Shown piece after piece: positions 1 through 9,261 of a stretch of DNA of 33,128 bases (its first letter is position 1; every line of letters starts with the position of its first letter). The translations under genes and the position numbers were made by a program. The stretch comes from an uncultured Eubacteriales bacterium (GTDB lineage Bacteria > Bacillota > Clostridia > Oscillospirales > CAG-272): the NCBI GenBank assembly GCA_948467545.1, contig CAOKER010000019.1:1-33128 (forward strand), written 5' to 3'. Under the pieces are notes generated by a model. It was not told the origin of the DNA and searched no databases. It saw only the letters and a program-made list of their open reading frames with translations.

Positions 1-154
1 GTTAATTAAAAAACTACGCATGATTACGCTATATGCGTTTTGTATGTTACTTCCTGCTTATTTTATGGTTATGCCCGGTGAAAGACATATATTTTGCTCT
101 TTATAATACAGTAGCGAAAGGTAAACACATGGACGTGAGCGCCGGAGAATTAAC
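1..154. other. Left-edge stretch without a recognised gene
   Basis: No credible coding region is seen. The one short plus-strand reading frame runs through the tRNA gene in antisense and has no ribosome binding site. The stretch lies downstream of the tRNA-Leu terminator, so it may belong to the gene beyond the window edge. Confidence 0.5.
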
Positions 155-188
155 GAAAAAAGCCTCTCACGCGAATTGTGTGTCGAGA
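155..188 (-). terminator. Intrinsic terminator of tRNA-Leu
   Basis: On the minus strand, CTC..CAC pairs with GTG.GAG around a short loop and is followed by GC and six T residues. It begins about 10 nt after the encoded CCA end of the tRNA, which fits a monocistronic tRNA transcript. The stem is short and has an internal loop, so confidence is moderate. Confidence 0.55.
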
Positions 189-197
189 CTTTTTAAC

Positions 198-284
198 TGG
201 TGCCGGAAGCGGGGGTCGAACCCGCACGGTGTCGCCACCACTGGATTTTGAGTCCAGCACGTCTGCCAATTCCATCATTCCGGC
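198..284 (-). tRNA. tRNA-Leu (anticodon CAA)
   Basis: Read on the minus strand, the acceptor stem GCCGGAA pairs with TTCCGGC, followed by A and an encoded CCA (198-200). The anticodon stem CTGGA/TCCAG encloses the loop CTCAAAA, giving anticodon CAA, which reads UUG leucine codons. A long variable arm (TGGTGGCGACACCGT) marks a class II tRNA, as expected for leucine. The T arm has GGGTTCGACCCCC. The gene is preceded by a roughly 300-nt region with three promoter/leader-like copies on the same strand. Confidence 0.96.
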
Positions 285-362
285 ATATAAAATTAAATCA
301 AGCTGAATAAGATATTAAAGAGGTTATAAAATTTCATAGTTATGTATTTTAAACTATCTGCT

Positions 363-438
363 GCTAACGGAAAAACGAAACCTCCACGTTATAGCATAAT
401 TTTAAATTATTATACCATGAAATCAAACTAAACCGCAA
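363..438 (-). promoter_or_regulatory. Promoter plus degenerate leader element, copy E2 (tRNA-Leu upstream region)
   Basis: Minus strand: extended -10 TGG-TATAAT (409-414) with a weak -35 TTGCGG (433-438), spacer 18. Immediately downstream comes an A/T palindromic stretch and then GGTTTCGTTTTTCCG, resembling the start of the leader element seen intact at 24659-24740. Only the 5' half of the element is recognisable. This is the promoter closest to tRNA-Leu, so it is the best candidate for driving it. Confidence 0.45.
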
Positions 439-546
439 TTATTCGGGGATTGGTTCCTCGGAATCACCGTCGCCCACGTCGAAACAGAACTTACAATTTA
501 AGCTTTAATTTTAAAATATTATACCATATATTCAGAGAAAAAGCAA
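434..546 (-). promoter_or_regulatory. Promoter plus degenerate leader element, copy E
   Basis: Minus strand: extended -10 TGG-TATAAT (518-523), 17-bp spacer, weak -35 TTGCTT (541-546). Downstream are the palindromic TTAAAGCTTAA and AAGTTCTGTTTCG, then a TTCC/GGAA hairpin at the place where the intact element has ATTTTGC/GCAAAAT. The order of parts matches copies B and C, but the outer helix is poorly kept. Confidence 0.45.
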
Positions 547-574
547 TAGTTAATTTTCATATAGCACCATAAAA

Positions 575-667
575 TTACGTTCTAACCGCGATGTTTTGTG
601 GTTCTGCTTTGCAAAGGCGATGTCCGTGAAAGCAAAACAAAACTTAATAATCGAAAAACGCAGCTTT
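575..667 (-). ncRNA. Leader RNA element, copy A
   Basis: Minus-strand copy of the family described for 24659-24740. The outer helix GTTTTGT (637-643 region) pairs perfectly with ACAAAAC (593-599 region); in copy C the same helix is GTTTCGT/ACGAAAC, a compensatory change. The third helix is TTTGC/GCAGA around AAA (602-614). The 5' hairpin is AAAGC..GTTTT (654-667). The second helix is weak here. It points towards tRNA-Leu, but two further copies and about 290 nt lie between. No clear promoter was seen directly upstream of it. Confidence 0.5.
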
Positions 668-858
668 GAGATTCTCGGTTGATGTGCGCGGCTTTAGGTG
701 GGAACCTCAGTATTTTGTTTTTTGTCTTGTTAATATTCGTTATTTGCGGCGAAAAAGAAATATGTTAATCAAAAAGTTTTAAATTTTTTGTCATTGTATA
801 TCAGAAAAATATCTCAAGACAGTTTTTAAATGATATACCTTGAAACCGACGGTTTGTG
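668..858. other. AT-rich intergenic stretch, nothing assigned
   Basis: Separates the minus-strand tRNA-Leu region from the plus-strand aconitase promoter. No ORF with a ribosome binding site, no hairpin of note and no strong promoter were recognised. Confidence 0.4.
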
Positions 859-887
859 TTGACAAACCCGCGGATATGTTTTATAAT
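859..887 (+). promoter_or_regulatory. Perfect consensus sigma-A promoter
   Basis: TTGACA at 859-864, a 17-bp spacer and TATAAT at 882-887 match the vegetative consensus exactly. Transcription should begin near 894. The next protein start is at 1187, so the transcript has a roughly 290-nt leader containing an internal terminator. Confidence 0.85.
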
Positions 888-893
888 TATAAA

Positions 894-1050
894 TTAGGCA
901 GGCTCTACCCGCATCCTCATCGGCTCATACCATTTTCGCCCTCTGTTTTCGAAGCTGATGCTGTGTCTGTAACTTGCGGGAAGGGGTTCCTTGTTGAATT
1001 AAAAGCAAGTATTCCCCGGATTATATAGGCGGGCTCGGATTGCTTTTTTC
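894..1050 (+). ncRNA. Structured leader RNA or small RNA ending in an intrinsic terminator
   Basis: Starts just after a perfect promoter. Visible helices: CCCGCA (908-913) with TGCGGG (975-980), enclosing CATCGGCT (918-925) with AGCTGATG (953-960, one G-T pair). A terminator follows: AAAAGCAA (1001-1008) with TTGCTTTT (1040-1047), inner CCCG/CGGG, then more T residues to 1049. The unit could be a free small RNA or a riboswitch-like attenuator for the hydratase gene 137 nt downstream. No known riboswitch core was recognised (purine, TPP, SAM, glycine, T-box and cobalamin were considered from memory). Boundaries are inferred. Confidence 0.6.
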
Positions 1051-1186
1051 AGGATAGGTTATCTGTCGACGAAATATTGATAACGGGGATTTGTGCCTTG
1101 TTATACAGGTAAAAATGTAATTTTTAATGTATTTCTGAATTATTTGCGGCTTTTGCACGCAGTATTTCGGGGAAAGGACATTTTTG

Positions 1187-3412
1187 ATGAAATCAAAATA
1201 TAAAGGTGTAACGCTCACAAGCGGCGGTCATATTTGGAAAAACGGAAAATTTATACCCGCATCGGGAGAAAATTCTTCCGCGCGTTCAAAAACAATTGCA
1301 TACGGAATTCTTGCGGCTCATAACGACGGAGGAAAACTTCCGGAGGGAAAGGACGGACTTAGAATTCATTTTGACGCGCTTGCTTCTCATGACATAACGT
1401 ATGTTGGGATTATTCAAACGGCGCGCGCCAGCGGTCTTGAAAAATTCCCTATCCCTTATGTACTGACGAACTGCCATAACAGTCTTTGCGCTGTCGGAGG
1501 AACGATTAATGAGGACGACCATGTTTTCGGACTTTCGGCGGCGAAGAAATACGGCGGTATATACGTACCTGCTCATCAGGCTGTAATTCATTCGGTAATG
1601 CGTGAGTGCTTTGCCGGCTGTGGACGTATGATTTTAGGTTCGGACAGCCATACCCGTTACGGCGCTCTCGGCACGCTTGCAATGGGAGAGGGCGGGCCGG
1701 AGCTTGTCAAGCAACTTTTGAGTCGTACATATGACATCCCGATGCCGGAGGTGATTGCAATCAATCTTCACGGTGCGCCGAGGGCAGGAGTGGGACCACA
1801 GGATGTAGCAATTGCGATTATCGGACGCGTGTTTGACTGTGGTTTTGTTAAAAATAAGATAATGGAATTTGTTGGGGACGGCATTTCAAAGCTTCCGATT
1901 GAGTTTCGTAACGGAATTGATGTAATGACAACCGAAACGGCATGTTTGTCATCGGTATGGATGACGGATGAAGAAACTCACAGGTATCTTACCGTACACG
2001 GGCGTGAGAGAGACTATAAAAAGCTGACCCCGGAGGACGGCGCGTATTATGATGGCGTTGTCGATATAGATTTGTCTCAGATTGAGCCGATGATCGCGCT
2101 TCCGTCGCACCCGTCGAATGCTATTGCTTTAAACGAATTTATTGACAACGCGGAAGATATTCTGCATGATATGGAGCTTGACATTTTGCTTGGAAAGGTA
2201 AAGGACGGGGCTGTATATGTAGATCAGGGAGTTATAGCAGGCTGTGCGGGAGGTACGTTTGACAACATTTGCGCCGCCGCGGATATTATCGGAGACCGCG
2301 GTATCGGTTCGGGGGCGTTTGCCATGTCGGCATATCCGGCAAGCCAGCCCGTGTTTACAGCTTTAATAGAAAACGGTGTGATTACAAAACTGCTTTCATC
2401 CGGTGTTACTGTGCGTTCGGCATTTTGCGGTCCGTGCTTTGGAGCCGGAGATGTTCCGTCGAACGGCGCGTTCAGTATCCGTCATACAACGAGAAACTTT
2501 CCTAACCGTGAGGGTTCAAAGCCCGGAAACGGGCAATCTGCATATGTTGCGCTTATGGACGCGCGCTCAATTGCCGCGACCGCGGCAAACGGCGGAAAGC
2601 TTACATCGGCGCTTGGAGCCGAGACATCGGAGTATACATATAAATTTGACGATTCCGCATATAAAAGTCGTTTCTATAACGGTTTTGGACATCCGGACAA
2701 AAGTGCGGAGCTTGTTTTCGGTCCTAATATCACCGATTGGCCGGCTATGCCTAAGCTGGGAGAAAATCTGCTTGTCGGTCTGGCTTCTGTCATCGACGAT
2801 CCGGTTACTACAACAGACGAGCTGATTCCATCCGGAGAAACTTCTTCTTACCGCTCCAATCCGCTCGGACTTGCAGAATTTACACTGTCAAGAAAAGATC
2901 CGGAATATGTGGGAAGAGCTAAAGCTATAGTAAGCACACCTGTCAGTGCCGCTGTTCTGACTGCAGTTAAGAAGGTAGACCTTGAGTGTGGACAGAAATC
3001 CGAGACGGATATTACGGATATACAAATAGGAAGTGCGGTTTATGCAATAAAACCGGGCGATGGCTCGGCGAGAGAACAGGCTGCGTCATGTCAGCGTGTC
3101 CTTGGCGGTCTGTGCAATATCGCTCGGGAGTATGCGACAAAACGCTATCGCAGTAATCTTATCAACTGGGGAATGCTGCCGCTGCTGTATGACAATGACG
3201 AGCATACGATTCCGTTTACTGTCGGTGATTATCTGTATGTTCCGGGAATTCGCAGTATAGTTGAAAACGGAACAGCTTCCTTTGACGGATATATTATTCA
3301 AGAGGACGGAAACACTGAAAAGATTACGCTCGGCCTTGCGCCTCTTACAGATGATGAAAAGAAGATAATTCTTGCAGGATGTCTTATTAATTTTTATCAC
3401 GAAGGACTTTGA
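1187..3412 (+). CDS. Aconitase-family hydratase
   Basis: A 741-residue protein of the aconitase superfamily, [4Fe-4S] dehydratases that interconvert hydroxy-acids such as citrate and isocitrate. Seen: GSDSHTRYG (about 151-159), the three expected cluster cysteines (one in IAGCAGGTFDN near 353, two in FCGPCFG near 414 and 417), the TRNFPNR substrate-loop segment (about 435), and a C-terminal swivel motif SNLINWGMLPL. Length and single-chain layout resemble the uncharacterised YbhJ-type hydratases more than canonical AcnA (about 890 residues); that comparison is from memory. The substrate is not certain. The ATG at 1187 is preferred over the TTG at 1184 because GGGGAAAGGA lies 8-9 nt upstream. 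Likely transcribed from the 859 promoter by readthrough of the leader terminator, and followed after 24 nt by a small acidic gene. Confidence 0.88.
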   Translation: MKSKYKGVTLTSGGHIWKNGKFIPASGENSSARSKTIAYGILAAHNDGGKLPEGKDGLRIHFDALASHDITYVGIIQTARASGLEKFPIPYVLTNCHNSLCAVGGTINEDDHVFGLSAAKKYGGIYVPAHQAVIHSVMRECFAGCGRMILGSDSHTRYGALGTLAMGEGGPELVKQLLSRTYDIPMPEVIAINLHGAPRAGVGPQDVAIAIIGRVFDCGFVKNKIMEFVGDGISKLPIEFRNGIDVMTTETACLSSVWMTDEETHRYLTVHGRERDYKKLTPEDGAYYDGVVDIDLSQIEPMIALPSHPSNAIALNEFIDNAEDILHDMELDILLGKVKDGAVYVDQGVIAGCAGGTFDNICAAADIIGDRGIGSGAFAMSAYPASQPVFTALIENGVITKLLSSGVTVRSAFCGPCFGAGDVPSNGAFSIRHTTRNFPNREGSKPGNGQSAYVALMDARSIAATAANGGKLTSALGAETSEYTYKFDDSAYKSRFYNGFGHPDKSAELVFGPNITDWPAMPKLGENLLVGLASVIDDPVTTTDELIPSGETSSYRSNPLGLAEFTLSRKDPEYVGRAKAIVSTPVSAAVLTAVKKVDLECGQKSETDITDIQIGSAVYAIKPGDGSAREQAASCQRVLGGLCNIAREYATKRYRSNLINWGMLPLLYDNDEHTIPFTVGDYLYVPGIRSIVENGTASFDGYIIQEDGNTEKITLGLAPLTDDEKKIILAGCLINFYHEGL

Positions 3413-3436
3413 TTTTGCAAATCGGAGGATATTGCT

Positions 3437-3673
3437 ATGCTGGAAAAAAACCGAAAAAAATTGCAAAAAGTTCTTGATACACTCAGCGACGCGGCTTCAG
3501 AGCTTGAGGATATTCTTGCAAGCGAGGATATATACCGAGATACTCTTGCATCTGATGCCTCCGGGGACGATGAATATAATGCGGCCGAGCTTGTCTGCGA
3601 TTCTCTTGATGAAGCGGTCGATGGTGTGAATGAGGCTATAAATCTTATAGAAGAGGTTCTTGACGGAGATTAA
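3437..3673 (+). CDS. Small acidic helical protein, function unknown
   Basis: A 78-residue protein with no signal peptide, membrane segment or cysteine motif (one Cys). It is highly acidic after a basic N-terminus (KNRKKLQK), with heptad-like spacing of Leu/Ile/Val over two long predicted helices, so a helical hairpin or coiled coil is likely. GGAGGA lies 8-9 nt before the ATG. It starts 24 nt after the hydratase stop and is followed by a terminator, so it is probably the last gene of that operon. I do not recognise the family; a structural or regulatory partner of the hydratase is only a guess from position. Confidence 0.75.
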   Translation: MLEKNRKKLQKVLDTLSDAASELEDILASEDIYRDTLASDASGDDEYNAAELVCDSLDEAVDGVNEAINLIEEVLDGD

Positions 3674-3706
3674 TACATTTCTTTCTTACCCGAATTTTTT
3701 GACATA

Positions 3707-3759
3707 TAAAAAAGCCTGAGACAGCGTGGTATTGCTGCGCTCGGGCTTTTTATATTTTT
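3707..3759 (+). terminator. Intrinsic terminator of the hydratase operon
   Basis: AAAAAGCCTGAG pairs with CTCGGGCTTTTT (one T-G pair); an inner CAGC/GCTG extends the stem. It ends in TTTTTATATTTTT. The same GCCTGA/TCGGGC core recurs in the terminator after oppA. Confidence 0.85.
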
Positions 3760-3821
3760 AATGTTGCTGCAGACGCGGACAATCCTGCCTTAAAAATATC
3801 TGCTGTGAATTGTACAGCTGC

Positions 3822-3861
3822 GGAAAAAAGAAATTCGGCATCTGATTTCAGAGGCCGAATT
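3822..3861 (-). terminator. Intrinsic terminator of uvrA
   Basis: On the minus strand AATTCGGC pairs with GCCGAATT (8 bp, perfect) and is followed by TCTTTTTT. It lies about 70 nt downstream of the uvrA stop. Confidence 0.8.
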
Positions 3862-3932
3862 GTTTGTATTTGTTTATATGCTTTCAGTTCTGTCATACTG
3901 ACCGATCGATCGGGGATATATTCGCTGTGTGA

Positions 3933-6767
3933 TTATAGAAGATTAAGCTTATCTTTGAGATACGTTCCCGTATAGGATTTTTTGTTTTTTGCAACCTTTT
4001 CGGGAGTACCGGCGGCAACGATTTTTCCTCCTCCGTCTCCTCCTTCGGGACCGAGATCAATGATGTAATCTGCAGTTTTAATAAGATCGAGATTGTGCTC
4101 GATTACAAGCACGGTGTTGCCGTTATCAACAAGCCTCTGCAAAATATCTATAAGCCGTGACACATCCGCGCTGTGCAGACCGGTGGTGGGCTCGTCGAGA
4201 ATATAGAATGTTTTTCCTGTAGAGCGTTTTGAGAGCTCGGAGGCCAGTTTAATTCTTTGCGCCTCTCCGCCTGAAAGTGTTGTGGATGACTGCCCTATTT
4301 TAATATATCCGAGCCCGACCTCGCTCAAAGTTTTGAGTCTTCTGAAAATTGACGGAACCGCCGAGAAAAATTCCAGTCCTTCTTCAACCGTCATGTCGAG
4401 TACGTCATATATGCTCTTTCCCTTGTACTTAACCTCAAGTGTGTCGCGGTTGTATCTGTGTCCCTTGCATACGTCGCAGGTTACATATACGTCGGGAAGA
4501 AAATGCATTTCGATTTTTTTAACTCCGTCTCCCTCGCAGGCTTCGCATCGGCCTCCCTTCACATTGAAGGAAAAGCGCCCTGCCTTGTAGCCGCGTTTTT
4601 TTGCGTCGGGAGTTGAAGCGAAAAGCTCCCGAATGTCTGCAAAAAGACCGGTATAAGTAGCCGGATTAGAGCGCGGAGTGCGGCCTATTGGGCTTTGGTC
4701 TATTGCAATTACCTTATCCAGCATATCGATGCCGTCAATTCTGTCAAATTTGCCCGGAAAAGTGTTAGCACGGTTTAAATCATGCGCTAAAACCGGATAA
4801 ATGATTGAATTTACAAGAGATGATTTTCCCGAACCTGATACACCGGTTACACAGACAAATGTGCCGAGAGGTATTTTTACATCAATTCCGCGCAGATTGT
4901 TTTGCCTTGCTCCGTAAACAGTGAGAAAACTTCCGTTTCCTTCTCTGCGTTTTGACGGAACAGCGATTTCCTTTCTTCCGGAAAGATAATCTCCGGTGAC
5001 GGAAGCCCTGTTTTCCATGATTTCCTTCGGTGTGCCCGCTGCGACGACTTGACCGCCGTGGATTCCGGCTCCCGGACCTATGTCGACGATATAGTCGGAT
5101 TCAAGCATAGTTTCTTCGTCGTGTTCTACTACAATGACACTGTTGCCCATGTTTTTCAGATTTTTAAGTGCTTCGATCAAACGGCCGTTATCCCTTTGAT
5201 GCAGTCCGATGCTCGGCTCATCGAGGACATACAGTACCCCTATCAGCGCAGAGCCGATCTGCGTTGCAAGTCTGATTCTCTGAGCCTCTCCTCCGGAAAG
5301 AGTTCCCGCTCGGCGCGACAGATTGAGATAGTCAAGGCCTACCGTGTCGAGGAATCGAAGCCGTGATCTTATCTCCTTAAGTATTTCTTTTGCAATGACT
5401 GTCTTTACCTCATCAAGCTCAAGATTGTCAAAAAAGACGATAGCCTCTTTGACGGACATACCGCACACCTGATCTATATTCATTCCGCCGACAGTAACGG
5501 CGAGTACCTCCGGTTTCAGCCTTTTTCCCTTGCAGGAGTGGCACGCGATTTCCTCGACAAACTGCTCGTAATATTCTTCCTGTGTCTGGTCGAAACGCTG
5601 CTGTATCATTCCGACAAGGCCGGCATACTTAATATCCTGATGGCGCACGACGCCGTCAAAGCTTCGTACGATCGAATATACCTCGTCTCCGGTTCCGTAT
5701 GCCAGTACCTGCAGCGCGTTGTCCGAATAGTCGCAGATCGGAGTGTCAAGTGTAAAGCCGTGTTTTTCGCCGACCGCCTTGAAAAGCGGGCCCATCCATG
5801 TGTCGTCGCCAATACTTTTAAATCCGTTGCAGACTACGGCTCCGCCGCGCAGTGACAGTGTTTTGTCAGGAATCAGACGGTCAAAAGAAATCACCCGCTT
5901 TTCGCCGATGCCGGCACAGTCGGGACATGCGCCCATAGGATTGTTAAATGAAAACATACGCGGTTCCAGCGCGGTAACGCTGATCCCGTGTTCCTCACAC
6001 GCATAATTTTGAGAAAAGGACATTTCCTCCGTTTCGTTTCCGTCTCTGTCGAGCACGCTGATTATAAGATTTCCGTCAGACAGAGAGAGGGCGGTTTCAA
6101 CCGAATCGCTCAGTCTTTCGCGTATATTCGGTTTTATAACAAGACGATCGACTACGACGTCGATTTTATGTTTTTTATTCTTGTCAAGCTTAATTTCTTC
6201 GCCTATTTCGTACATGCTTCCGTCGATTCGCAGTCTTACAAATCCGCTTTTCTTCGCGTCTTCGATTACCTTTTCGTGACGTCCCTTTTTGTCGCGTACG
6301 ACGGGGGCTAAAACAAGGAAGCGCGTTTTTTCTTCAAGCTTAAGCACGCTGTCGATTATCTGGTCTGTAGTCTGCTGAACGATTTCGCGCCCGCACACCG
6401 GGCAGTGGGGTATGCCGCAGCGCGCATATAGCAGGCGGAGATAATCGTATATTTCTGTGACGGTTCCCACTGTCGAACGCGGATTTCGTGAGGTGGTTTT
6501 CTGGTCAATGGAAATCGCGGGAGAAAGCCCTTCTATAGAATCAATATCAGGCTTGTCCAACTGTCCGAGAAACATCCGCGCGTATGACGACAGTGATTCT
6601 ACGAAACGCCTGTGACCTTCCGCGTATATTGTATCAAACGCGAGAGATGATTTTCCCGAGCCGGAAATTCCGGTGAAAATTACAAGCTTGTCTCTCGGAA
6701 TTTTCAGGTCGATATTCTTAAGATTATGTACGCGTACTCCGCGCACGGTTATATATTTTGAATCCAT
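3933..6767 (-). CDS. uvrA: UvrABC system protein A (excinuclease ATPase subunit)
   Basis: Damage-recognition ATPase of nucleotide excision repair; the dimer loads UvrB onto damaged DNA. At 944 residues it has the family's usual length. Seen: two ABC modules with Walker A GISGSGKS (about 34) and GVSGSGKS (about 643), two signature motifs LSGGEAQRI, and two DEPS/DEPT Walker B segments. The C-terminal zinc module is RCEACEGDG...CDVCKGH. The first zinc module has ACEEHG...GACPDCAG, so its first pair is CxxH rather than CxxC, a variant I recall from Clostridia. It is the second gene of uvrB-uvrA, 48 nt after uvrB. GGAG lies 12 nt before the ATG. Confidence 0.98.
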   Translation of the reverse strand: MDSKYITVRGVRVHNLKNIDLKIPRDKLVIFTGISGSGKSSLAFDTIYAEGHRRFVESLSSYARMFLGQLDKPDIDSIEGLSPAISIDQKTTSRNPRSTVGTVTEIYDYLRLLYARCGIPHCPVCGREIVQQTTDQIIDSVLKLEEKTRFLVLAPVVRDKKGRHEKVIEDAKKSGFVRLRIDGSMYEIGEEIKLDKNKKHKIDVVVDRLVIKPNIRERLSDSVETALSLSDGNLIISVLDRDGNETEEMSFSQNYACEEHGISVTALEPRMFSFNNPMGACPDCAGIGEKRVISFDRLIPDKTLSLRGGAVVCNGFKSIGDDTWMGPLFKAVGEKHGFTLDTPICDYSDNALQVLAYGTGDEVYSIVRSFDGVVRHQDIKYAGLVGMIQQRFDQTQEEYYEQFVEEIACHSCKGKRLKPEVLAVTVGGMNIDQVCGMSVKEAIVFFDNLELDEVKTVIAKEILKEIRSRLRFLDTVGLDYLNLSRRAGTLSGGEAQRIRLATQIGSALIGVLYVLDEPSIGLHQRDNGRLIEALKNLKNMGNSVIVVEHDEETMLESDYIVDIGPGAGIHGGQVVAAGTPKEIMENRASVTGDYLSGRKEIAVPSKRREGNGSFLTVYGARQNNLRGIDVKIPLGTFVCVTGVSGSGKSSLVNSIIYPVLAHDLNRANTFPGKFDRIDGIDMLDKVIAIDQSPIGRTPRSNPATYTGLFADIRELFASTPDAKKRGYKAGRFSFNVKGGRCEACEGDGVKKIEMHFLPDVYVTCDVCKGHRYNRDTLEVKYKGKSIYDVLDMTVEEGLEFFSAVPSIFRRLKTLSEVGLGYIKIGQSSTTLSGGEAQRIKLASELSKRSTGKTFYILDEPTTGLHSADVSRLIDILQRLVDNGNTVLVIEHNLDLIKTADYIIDLGPEGGDGGGKIVAAGTPEKVAKNKKSYTGTYLKDKLNLL

Positions 6768-6815
6768 TTAAAGCTTAAACTCCATTTTCATATGCGGTAT
6801 AAAATAAATTTTCCA

Positions 6816-8822
6816 TCAGGCATTATCTTTATTATTTATTCGAATAGTTTCTATTTTGTCGCGCAGATATGCCGCGCGTTCAAAATCAAGAGCGGCCGCG
6901 GCAGTCATCATCTCTTCGGTAAGCTCTTGGATCAGCGTGTTTCTCTCTTCGTTTGTAAGAATTGCGGTGTTTTCGCTCCTGCTGAGCACTTTTCTCGAAT
7001 TTCCTTTTTTACCGGATTCCGCGTGTGTGCCGATTTCAATTACGTCACGTACGGACTTGACAATTGTCTGCGGTGTAATTCCGTGTTCCTCATTATATTC
7101 AATCTGAATTTTTCTTCTTCTGTTAGTCTCGTCAATAGCTCTTTTCATTGAACCGGTGATAGTATCCGCATACATTATGACCTTTCCGGAAGCATTCCGT
7201 GCGGCTCGTCCTATCGTCTGAATCAGGGAAGTCTCTGAACGAAGCAGTCCTTCCTTGTCCGCGTCAAGAATCGCGACCAAAGAAACCTCCGGAATGTCAA
7301 GCCCTTCTCTCAGCAGGTTGATTCCGACCAGCACGTCAAAAAGTCCGAGTCTAAGATCCCGTATTATTTCCATTCGTTCCATTGTTTCGACATTGTGATG
7401 GATATAACGGACCTTTATCATATTAGTATTCAGAAATTCTGTCAGGTCCTCGGCCATCTTTGTTGTCAGGGTAGTTACGAGGACACGTTCCCCCCGATCC
7501 GTTCTCTCGCGTATCTCGCCGATGAGGTCGTCAACCTGACCGGTGACCGGACGTACTTCCACTTCGGGATCAACAAGTCCTGTAGGTCTTATGAGCTGTT
7601 CGACAATCTGTTTTGATCTTGTTCGTTCATATTCTGATGGAGTTGCACTGACGTATATGATTTGATTTACCTTTTTTTCAAATTCATCGAAAAACAAGGG
7701 GCGGTTGTCAAACGCCGACGGCAATCTGAACCCAAAATTTACAAGATTCTCTTTGCGTTTGCGATCTCCTCCGCTCATCGCTCTTATCTGAGGAAGTGTA
7801 ACATGGGATTCGTCGATAAACATGAGAAAGTCCTTGGGAAAATAATCGAGCAGCGTCATAGGTGTAGAACCGGGAGCACGACCTGCAAGTACCCTTGAGT
7901 AGTTTTCAACACCGGAGCAGTATCCTATTTCCCGCATCATCTCAAGATCATACCGTGTTCTTTCTTCAATTCTCTGAGCTTCGATGAGTTTTCCGTTTGC
8001 TCGAAAATATTCAATCCGTTCGATCAGTTCGTTTTCTATTACTTCCATTGCCTGTTCACGCGCCGCTTCGGATACGGCGTAATGGGTGGCGGGATAAATG
8101 GCCGCGTATTTCAAATCTCGGATTACATCCTGAGTTACGGTGTCGATTTCAGATACTCGGTCGATTTCTTCTCCGAAAAATTCAACCCGAATCGCAGCAT
8201 TTTTGCTGCTGGCAGGAAAAACCTCGACTATATCTCCCCGTACGCGGAATTTGTCGCGGACAAGATTGAGATCATTTCGGTCATAGGAGATTGATACAAG
8301 ATGCGATATAAATTCATCGCGGTCCATTGCCATGCCCGGCCTGACGGCAAGGACAAGCTGAGAATACTCGTCGGGATCTCCAAGTGAATATATGCAAGAG
8401 ACCGAAGAAACTATAATTACATCGCGCCGCTCGAAAAGCGCTGATGTGGCACTGTGTCTCAGACGGTCAATCTCTTCGTTTATAAGCGCATCCTTTTCTA
8501 TATATTGGTCTTTTCCCGGTATATATGCCTCAGGCTGGTAGTAATCATAATATGAAACGAAGTATTCTACCGCGTTTTCGGGAAAAAGCTCTCTGAATTC
8601 GGAGCAAAGCTGTGCTGCAAGCGTTTTGTTGTGGGCGAGAACAAGCGTAGGACGATTCAATTTTTCAATTACATTCGCCATTGTAAAGGTCTTTCCCGAT
8701 CCGGTAACGCCGAGAAGCGTCTGTTCACGGTAACCGTTTTTCAGCCCCTTTACCAAGCCTTCTATAGCCTGCGGCTGATCTCCGGTTGCCTTGTATTCGC
8801 TGTGCAAGATGAATTTGTCCAT
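6816..8822 (-). CDS. uvrB: UvrABC system protein B
   Basis: Helicase-like damage-verification subunit that receives DNA from UvrA and recruits UvrC. The 668 residues show Walker A GVTGSGKT, the FIDESH box, [11 protein letters not shown], a QTIGRAARN motif VI and a C-terminal UVR domain ([19 protein letters not shown]..). The reading frame extends 11 codons further upstream, but [20 protein letters not shown] is the family's start and has AAAGAAAGGA upstream. First gene of the operon; its leader of about 230 nt carries a structured repeat (8980-9060) and ACTGT palindromes (8855-8902). Confidence 0.98.
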   Translation of the reverse strand: MDKFILHSEYKATGDQPQAIEGLVKGLKNGYREQTLLGVTGSGKTFTMANVIEKLNRPTLVLAHNKTLAAQLCSEFRELFPENAVEYFVSYYDYYQPEAYIPGKDQYIEKDALINEEIDRLRHSATSALFERRDVIIVSSVSCIYSLGDPDEYSQLVLAVRPGMAMDRDEFISHLVSISYDRNDLNLVRDKFRVRGDIVEVFPASSKNAAIRVEFFGEEIDRVSEIDTVTQDVIRDLKYAAIYPATHYAVSEAAREQAMEVIENELIERIEYFRANGKLIEAQRIEERTRYDLEMMREIGYCSGVENYSRVLAGRAPGSTPMTLLDYFPKDFLMFIDESHVTLPQIRAMSGGDRKRKENLVNFGFRLPSAFDNRPLFFDEFEKKVNQIIYVSATPSEYERTRSKQIVEQLIRPTGLVDPEVEVRPVTGQVDDLIGEIRERTDRGERVLVTTLTTKMAEDLTEFLNTNMIKVRYIHHNVETMERMEIIRDLRLGLFDVLVGINLLREGLDIPEVSLVAILDADKEGLLRSETSLIQTIGRAARNASGKVIMYADTITGSMKRAIDETNRRRKIQIEYNEEHGITPQTIVKSVRDVIEIGTHAESGKKGNSRKVLSRSENTAILTNEERNTLIQELTEEMMTAAAALDFERAAYLRDKIETIRINNKDNA

Positions 8823-8854
8823 CGGCTTTGTCCTTTCTTTATAAATAAAATACA

Positions 8855-8902
8855 AACAGTACTGTACAGAGAAGAAACTGTTTTACATGCAGACAACAGT
8901 AC
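8855..8902 (-). promoter_or_regulatory. ACTGT inverted repeats in the uvrB leader, possible operator
   Basis: ACAGTACTGT (8856-8865) is a perfect 10-bp palindrome 34 nt before the uvrB start codon. A second inverted pair, ACTGTT (8877-8882) and AACAGT (8895-8900), lies next to it. A repair gene may carry a damage-responsive operator, but this is not the Firmicutes LexA box (GAAC-N4-GTTC), so the regulator is unknown. It may also be chance in an AT-rich leader. Confidence 0.3.
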
Positions 8903-8979
8903 ATTGGTATTTGTAAAACTGTGAAAAATTGATGCAGATATATACTTTTTTATTATATCATAACATTACTGTTAAGCCA

Positions 8980-9060
8980 TGATGTTTCGAGGTTTTGCTT
9001 TGCGAATTTGCTGTCACCGACGGCGAAACAAAACCTGTATCTTAAAGCTTTAGCTTTAAG
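8980..9060 (-). ncRNA. Leader RNA element, copy B (uvrB 5' leader)
   Basis: Begins at the predicted start site with the palindrome CTTAAAGCT-TT-AGCTTTAAG (9041-9060). Then on the minus strand: outer helix GTTTTG (9029-9034) with CGAAAC (8984-8989, one G-T pair); second helix GC.GTC/GAC.GC; third helix TTCGC/GCAAA with a mismatch. The alternative pairing GGTTTTG with CAAAACC is also perfect and excludes the outer helix, so two conformations are possible. Same strand and orientation as uvrB. Confidence 0.6.
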
Positions 9061-9062
9061 AT

Positions 9063-9091
9063 ATTATATCACTAAATGATGAATATGTAAA
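9063..9091 (-). promoter_or_regulatory. uvrBA promoter
   Basis: Minus strand: -35 TTTACA (9086-9091), 17-bp spacer, extended -10 TGA-TATAAT (9063-9068). The TAGTGATAT just before the -10 is shared with the promoters at 10927 and 30833. It lies between the xpt terminator and uvrB. Confidence 0.75.
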
Positions 9092-9157
9092 CACAGTGAA
9101 TGTACTTTGTCTTATTTTGCATAATATTCTAATTTTTTAAAATGCATCGTCAACTCA

Positions 9158-9196
9158 AATAAAAACTGCCTTGACATAGCATGAACAGTCAAGACA
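9158..9196 (-). terminator. Intrinsic terminator of xpt
   Basis: Minus strand: TGTCTTGAC pairs with GTCAAGGCA (9 bp, one T-G pair), followed by GTTTTTATTTG. It is about 65 nt downstream of the xpt stop and 67 nt upstream of the uvrB -35. Confidence 0.8.
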
Positions 9197-9261
9197 ATTT
9201 TGTTTTTTATACTCTTATAGACTTGTTTAAAAACAGTTTTAAGAAAAAATAAAGAAAAATT

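Noticed and set aside
840..1028. 62-codon frame over the aconitase leader
   Set aside because: Its start lies upstream of the predicted transcription start and it covers the promoter and leader helices.
3437..3629. Alternative frame overlapping the small acidic gene
   Set aside because: It starts inside the hydratase gene and lacks a ribosome binding site; the acidic frame has GGAGGA and balanced helical composition.
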